Assembly: GCA_028622995.1 (NCBI GenBank)
Contig: JAJQJQ010000046.1
Location: forward strand, 496,001-560,000
Reading direction: 5' to 3'
Source: Panagrolaimus kolymaensis
Taxonomy: Eukaryota; Nematoda; Chromadorea; Rhabditida; Panagrolaimidae
DNA: 64,000 nt
Shown: positions 59,801 through 64,000 of the stretch, piece by piece
How the letters are laid out: every line of letters begins with the position of its first letter
Numbering within the stretch: position 1 is the first letter of the stretch
Program-made: the position numbers and the translations under genes
The notes under the pieces: generated by a model
The model's database searches: none
The model's input: only the letters and a program-made list of their open reading frames with translations
Told to the model about the DNA's origin: nothing

Positions 59801-62800
59801 CCACATTTCAATCTCGACCAGGTTTGTTGTTGTTACTTTTATTTTTATTTTTCTTTCTATAATTCTTTGGTTTAAAAACTTTGTTTGACAACCGATTATT
59901 TTTTTGTCTTTTCTTTGAGCAACGTTGAAAGTAATGTTTCGTGCATTCATTTTCAATTTTTTGTAAATATAAATTATGGCCAATTTAAAATTTGATAGTA
60001 ACTTTTATTACTTTGGGCTTAAAAAAGATTTAGTTGCTGTTAATTGCAAAGGTTTAGTGTCAAGATCAACAATACTTTCTGTTTTATGTTTGGGTTAATA
60101 TTTTTCTTTTTTATTGCTATAATTTGATTACTCTATCTCTCTGAAAATTTTATTGTGTTTTTAGCGAATTAAAATATTTTTCTTACAAAAAAATATGTGT
60201 GTCTTCAATAATTTTTTTTTATGTTTTTGTCATTGACGCAATAATTTTGATTTTTCGTTTATTTCCGTTGTCCATAAAAATAATAACAAGCGAGGAGCAG
60301 CAAGCAGCTTCAGCCTCTTTAGAAAAAGAGAGGGAGAACATTTTTATTTTATTTTATTTTATTAAAAAATCATTTTGTTTAATCAATGAAAAAAATGAAT
60401 AATGAAAAAAAACAATTTTTCCTATTATTATTTTTTCTCGTGCGCATGATTTTTTATTTTTGTTTGAAGCAAAAAAGCACTCGATTTTGATGCTACTGCT
60501 AGGCTAGCAATTTGAGCCTGGGCTCACGCATAAATTTTGTTGCGCTGCTTTCAAAGGTGAACAAAAATTTTTTTGATGAAATTTATTTATCCTAAAAATA
60601 ATGAATGAGTTTTGAGTATTTACTTTATTAAATTTTTTATAGATTTTTGTGTTTTTAATATTCTTAAAATTCCATTTCCACTTTTGCACTTCTTTATCTT
60701 TTGTTTTATGCACTTTGTTGTAGTCCATGCAATCTTCTTTCTTTGCAACAACAAATCTTAATTATTTTACTATTTTTAAGCTTCCATTTAATTTTTTTTC
60801 CTACAAAAAAATAATAAAAAAATCATTTGTACTTTTATTTAAAAAAAAGGTCTTTCTTTTATTATCTTTTGCACTTTTTTCTTTAAATGAGGGTGTTGTT
60901 GTACCTTTTATTTAAATATAGAACATAGCAGCCATTACCATTATTGCAACTTTTATTTATATTTATTTGTTACTTTAAATGTACTTTTTTTTATTCCTTG
61001 CATTTAGCTTTTGTAACCCCCATGAGAGACATATTTCTTTCTTTCTTCATTTTCTTTACCCAACAAAGCAAGCTTCCATGTTTGGGTTCTTTGACTTTTC
61101 AAAAAAGATTCAAAGATTTTACTTTTATTTTTATTTTTTTTGCAAAAAAAAATAGCCATTTTTGCATTGCTTTGTTTTCCTTATTTTTGTTTGTTTTGTT
61201 GTTTGTGGCATGGCATTTTCCTGCCCTTGATAGGGATGTTAATTTTTAGTCGAAAGGATAAGCAGAAAGATAAGATATTCTTGTTTGTATTTATTGAGTA
61301 TTGACCTATGAAACATGGTTCATTCATGAATCATCGAATAATTATTTGGCTATTTTTTCAATCATTGAAAAAAGATGGGTAAATTTCTTTTCTTTTTTTT
61401 TGATTTATCAAATTATAATTTCTTGCTTGCTTCTTAATCATCCAAAAATTGATAACCTTTTATTTTTTTTAATAACTTCTGTAAGTTTCACCTTCATATT
61501 TGTTGCAATTTAGCCAACACTCAATCAAACAACATTCCATCACTATCAGCAACCACCACAAATAACTTTTCTAAAAGTATTACAAAGTAAATCCTATCAC
61601 CCAAAATAAAAACCCCTCCGGGTCTTTATCAAAAACACCTAAGCTCTTTTTTTATTCAATCACTTTTTCAATTCTCTTAAGCTCTTTCTTCCGCCACTAT
61701 CAAACCACCAACAACAAATATTTATTTGAAGAAAAAAAACTTTATATTTAAAACAAAAAAATGAAGAAACTTGCAACACCCCAGCCAATAGTTATGATGC
61801 CCTTAGGGAATAAACATGCGATAAAAACTTTTTTTCAATGAATGGAGGATGGTGAAGATGTTGATCGACCATGACATGTTTATACAAGGCTTCTAACTAA
61901 ACCCTTTTGCCTAGAAATTATTTTTTTTTTTTTCAAGAAATAATAATATATATCTTTCTTCGGTTTTAGGCGCTTTTGATGTATGTGTTAAAATCTGTCA
62001 TTTAGTTTTTTTTGTTTATTAGCGACAGAGTAAAAAAAATGTGATAAGTTTATGTTTAAAACCAAAAAAGGCTTTACTGTGATGATTGATTTCCGCCCAA
62101 ATAACAAAAAAAAGTTGCCAATAATCAACTTTTTTTATAGTGCTTTTTGATAGAAAAGCTTCGGGGTTTGTTTTAAAGTCGTTTTTTATTGCGCAATAAT
62201 TTTCTGCATATCAGTAGCCTTTTTTTGTTTGGGCTTTTTTTATTATCTTTTCACACATAAATCAGTTTGTAAATTACTTTTTGATGGAAAATTTATTTAG
62301 GTTAACTGATATGCAGCAAACAGGCGTGTCGCCGAAAGTTTTTACTTTACTAATTTAAGAAATAATTGAAGTAACGAAATGGTGATTGGGCTTGAGAAAA
62401 GTTTCGAGTATCTTAAAATAACTATTTTCTTACTATAAGCTTTAATTAACTATTTTTTCTTAATGTCCAAAATGCGACAAGTTTTTTTATTGAACCAATA
62501 ATTCTGCAAATTTTGCCTTATCTCTTTACTTTTGGATTCATAAAAAAATCCCTTTAATTTTTTTTACTAAAATCTAAACCCATCATTACCTACCTCAAAA
62601 AAAAATTATTAGCATTCCTATCGTTCCGTTCCCACACCTAACAATTAGCTGCTGCTTTCTCAAAAAGAATTTTCCATTCACAATAAACACTTGAAAATCA
62701 AAAAAACAATTTCATGCGGCTTTTTCATTCACATATTTTTTTTCTTACGCTACATTTTTTGCGATTACTTCTTCTTCTATTTATTTCTGAGGTATTTTCT

Positions 62801-64000
62801 TTTTTATCTTACTTTGATATATTTTTTATGAGCTTTTACGGTTGGTATTTTTTATAGATTTTTTTTATTTCCCCGTTTTTTTTCCTTTTAATTGCTTATA
62901 AATGACTTCTTCTATTTTTTCATTCATTCAACTTTTTTTGTTGATTCATTAAAAACTTTTAAAGAAAAAATATTAAATTTAAAATTTTATAAGTGAAAAA
63001 GAAAGTTTACATTCTTCTTTCACTCAGTGATTTCTATGAGTTCATTTCTTTGATTTTATTAATAATTCTTTTATTTATTTATTTATCTTTTAGAGCAAGA
63101 ATGCGATATGGATACTTTATTATTTCAATATGCAGGAGATGATGCAATGCAAATTGCTTTTATGCGATCTAAAACTTGGTCACGGTATTGTCAATTAGTT
63201 ATATCATTTTATAATCAAAGATTGAGGCTTGAAAATGAGCATGCCCAAAAACTTCAAAAGCTAACAGAACAAACAAGAAATTCTTTATCGACGGAATTAA
63301 AAAATAATGTTAGTTTTTGCTTTAATAATAAAAAAATTGAAGGTTAAATTGTTTTTTTTTTTTTGCAGACAAATTTACCATTGTTTTCGTTATTTAATGA
63401 AATTTTGGATGCAACAGATGATTTTTCAATTGAAACTGAAAATGCTGCTAAATCACTAAATGAAAGAGTGGTAAAACTTTTACAACAAAAACATGATGAT
63501 CATGAGCATAAACGACGACAACTTAAAAATGAATATGCCAAAAATGAAAAAGCTTTTGTAAGTTTTAACTTTAACAATTGAAAGAGATAAAAAATTCAAA
63601 TTGTTACAACTTTAATTTATTTTGGAGTTTAAAAAATTTTAGCAAAGAAAAAACCTGTTTTTTTGGATGTGATTGGTTATTTTTGATAGGCTTAGGTTGA
63701 TGCGATTACTATTTTTTTTGTTCTTGCAAGATTTAATTATCTCAAACAAGCTTCCAAATTTAGTAATTAAAACATAGAAAATTTATCTACCTTATTCTTA
63801 CCCATAACTATCCACGTCGATTTACAATAAACCCCGTAAATTTTTAGACGACATGTAATTCAGATTTGAAAAAGGCTCAAAGATCCATGGAAAATTCACA
63901 AAGTAGCTATTTTAAAGCTCGAGATACCACATCTCGAACTCAACATGCTGTTCAAACCGCGGGTGTATTAGGTCCAGATCATAATAGAAAAATGAAAGAT
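56880..64000 (+). CDS. F-BAR/RhoGAP-type protein, 3' exons (continues past window)
   Basis: The frame broken at 36647 resumes here. Exons: to 57006 (NTPFSNEGGGGDTASAGESE, ending SAPSI), 57798-57873 (NSRTVTESPPSKYNTATLGR), 59587-59821 (QITLGAPGTKTHNIIGGSAD), 63094-63308, 63369-63557, and 63848 to the window end. The last three form the start of an F-BAR domain: MQIAFMRSKTWSRYCQLVIS, then RLRLENEHAQKLQKLTEQTR, then RRQLKNEYAKNEKAF. The KTWSRYxxxL...LExExA pattern is typical of HMHA1/GMIP/ARHGAP29 and nematode SPV-1, which go on to C1 and RhoGAP domains. Those would lie beyond 64000. Introns of 0.8-3.3 kb are much longer than elsewhere in the window. Confidence 0.78.
57958..58004 (+). repeat. 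47-bp hairpin repeat, copy 9 (intronic)
   Basis: Arms GAAAGTAA and TTACTATC with interior TATCGCCAAAA. It lies just after the exon ending at 57873. Confidence 0.65.
58964..59010 (+). repeat. 47-bp hairpin repeat, copy 10 (intronic)
   Basis: Arms GACAGTAA and TTACTATC. A second, degenerate copy (59017-59068) follows after 6 bp in the same orientation. Confidence 0.7.
59359..59406 (+). repeat. 48-bp hairpin repeat, copy 11 (intronic)
   Basis: Arms GATAGTAA and TTACTTTC. It lies about 180 bp before the exon at 59587. Confidence 0.6.
62204..62316. repeat. Inverted repeat with 12-bp perfect arms in intron
   Basis: CTGCATATCAGT at 62204-62215 and ACTGATATGCAG at 62305-62316 are exact reverse complements about 90 bp apart, with partial matching outside the arms. 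It may be a small foldback element. Confidence 0.5.

Overview
This is an AT-rich, intron-containing invertebrate genome fragment. A nematode is the best fit, possibly of the AT-rich Tylenchina type, but that is inference. Supporting signs are short introns with GTAAGT-like donors and TTTTAG/TTTCAG acceptors, a small MSP-domain protein, T-rich AG sites just upstream of several start codons (possible trans-splice acceptors), and two same-strand genes only 107 bp apart that look operon-like.

Region 1 (1-24000) is gene-dense. Minus-strand genes are an SMG8-like nonsense-mediated decay factor (3' end outside the window), an MSP-domain protein, a VRK-family kinase with a 42-residue tail repeat, beta-ureidopropionase, a membrane/coiled-coil protein, a polypeptide GalNAc-transferase, an MFS sugar transporter and a large secreted protein of unknown function. 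On the plus strand are a highly codon-biased, hydrophilic, Ala/Glu/Gln-rich helical protein, a small unrecognised gene, and a rearranged tandem copy of the helical protein broken by a 486-bp insertion. Next to it lies an element with repeated CGAAGTGA motifs in inverted arrays.

Region 2 (24900-34500) is a long AT-rich stretch with no convincing coding exon. It holds eight clean copies of a 44-48-bp hairpin repeat (arms GATAGTAA/TTACTATC) plus degenerate ones, all in one orientation. Three more clean copies lie in introns at 57.9-59.4 kb.

Region 3 (34562-64000) is a plus-strand gene for an F-BAR protein of the SPV-1/HMHA1/GMIP (RhoGAP) type, open at the window end. One of its exons is split at 36647/56880 by a 20-kb insert. 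The insert is two 1796-bp hAT elements in direct orientation, apparently identical, flanking 16.6 kb of ordinary genes: eIF3a (minus), then on the plus strand an unknown gene, a CSA/ERCC8-like WD40 gene, a lipid phosphate phosphatase, a CYTH-domain protein and a second lipid phosphatase. The 8-bp target duplication ctcctaat lies on the outer ends of the pair, and the host reading frame is continuous across it. The inner flanks do not match each other. This is either a composite hAT 'macrotransposition', a recombination product, or an assembly join through the repeats.

The observations most worth checking are the hairpin family with compensatory arm changes and the hAT-bounded gene block.
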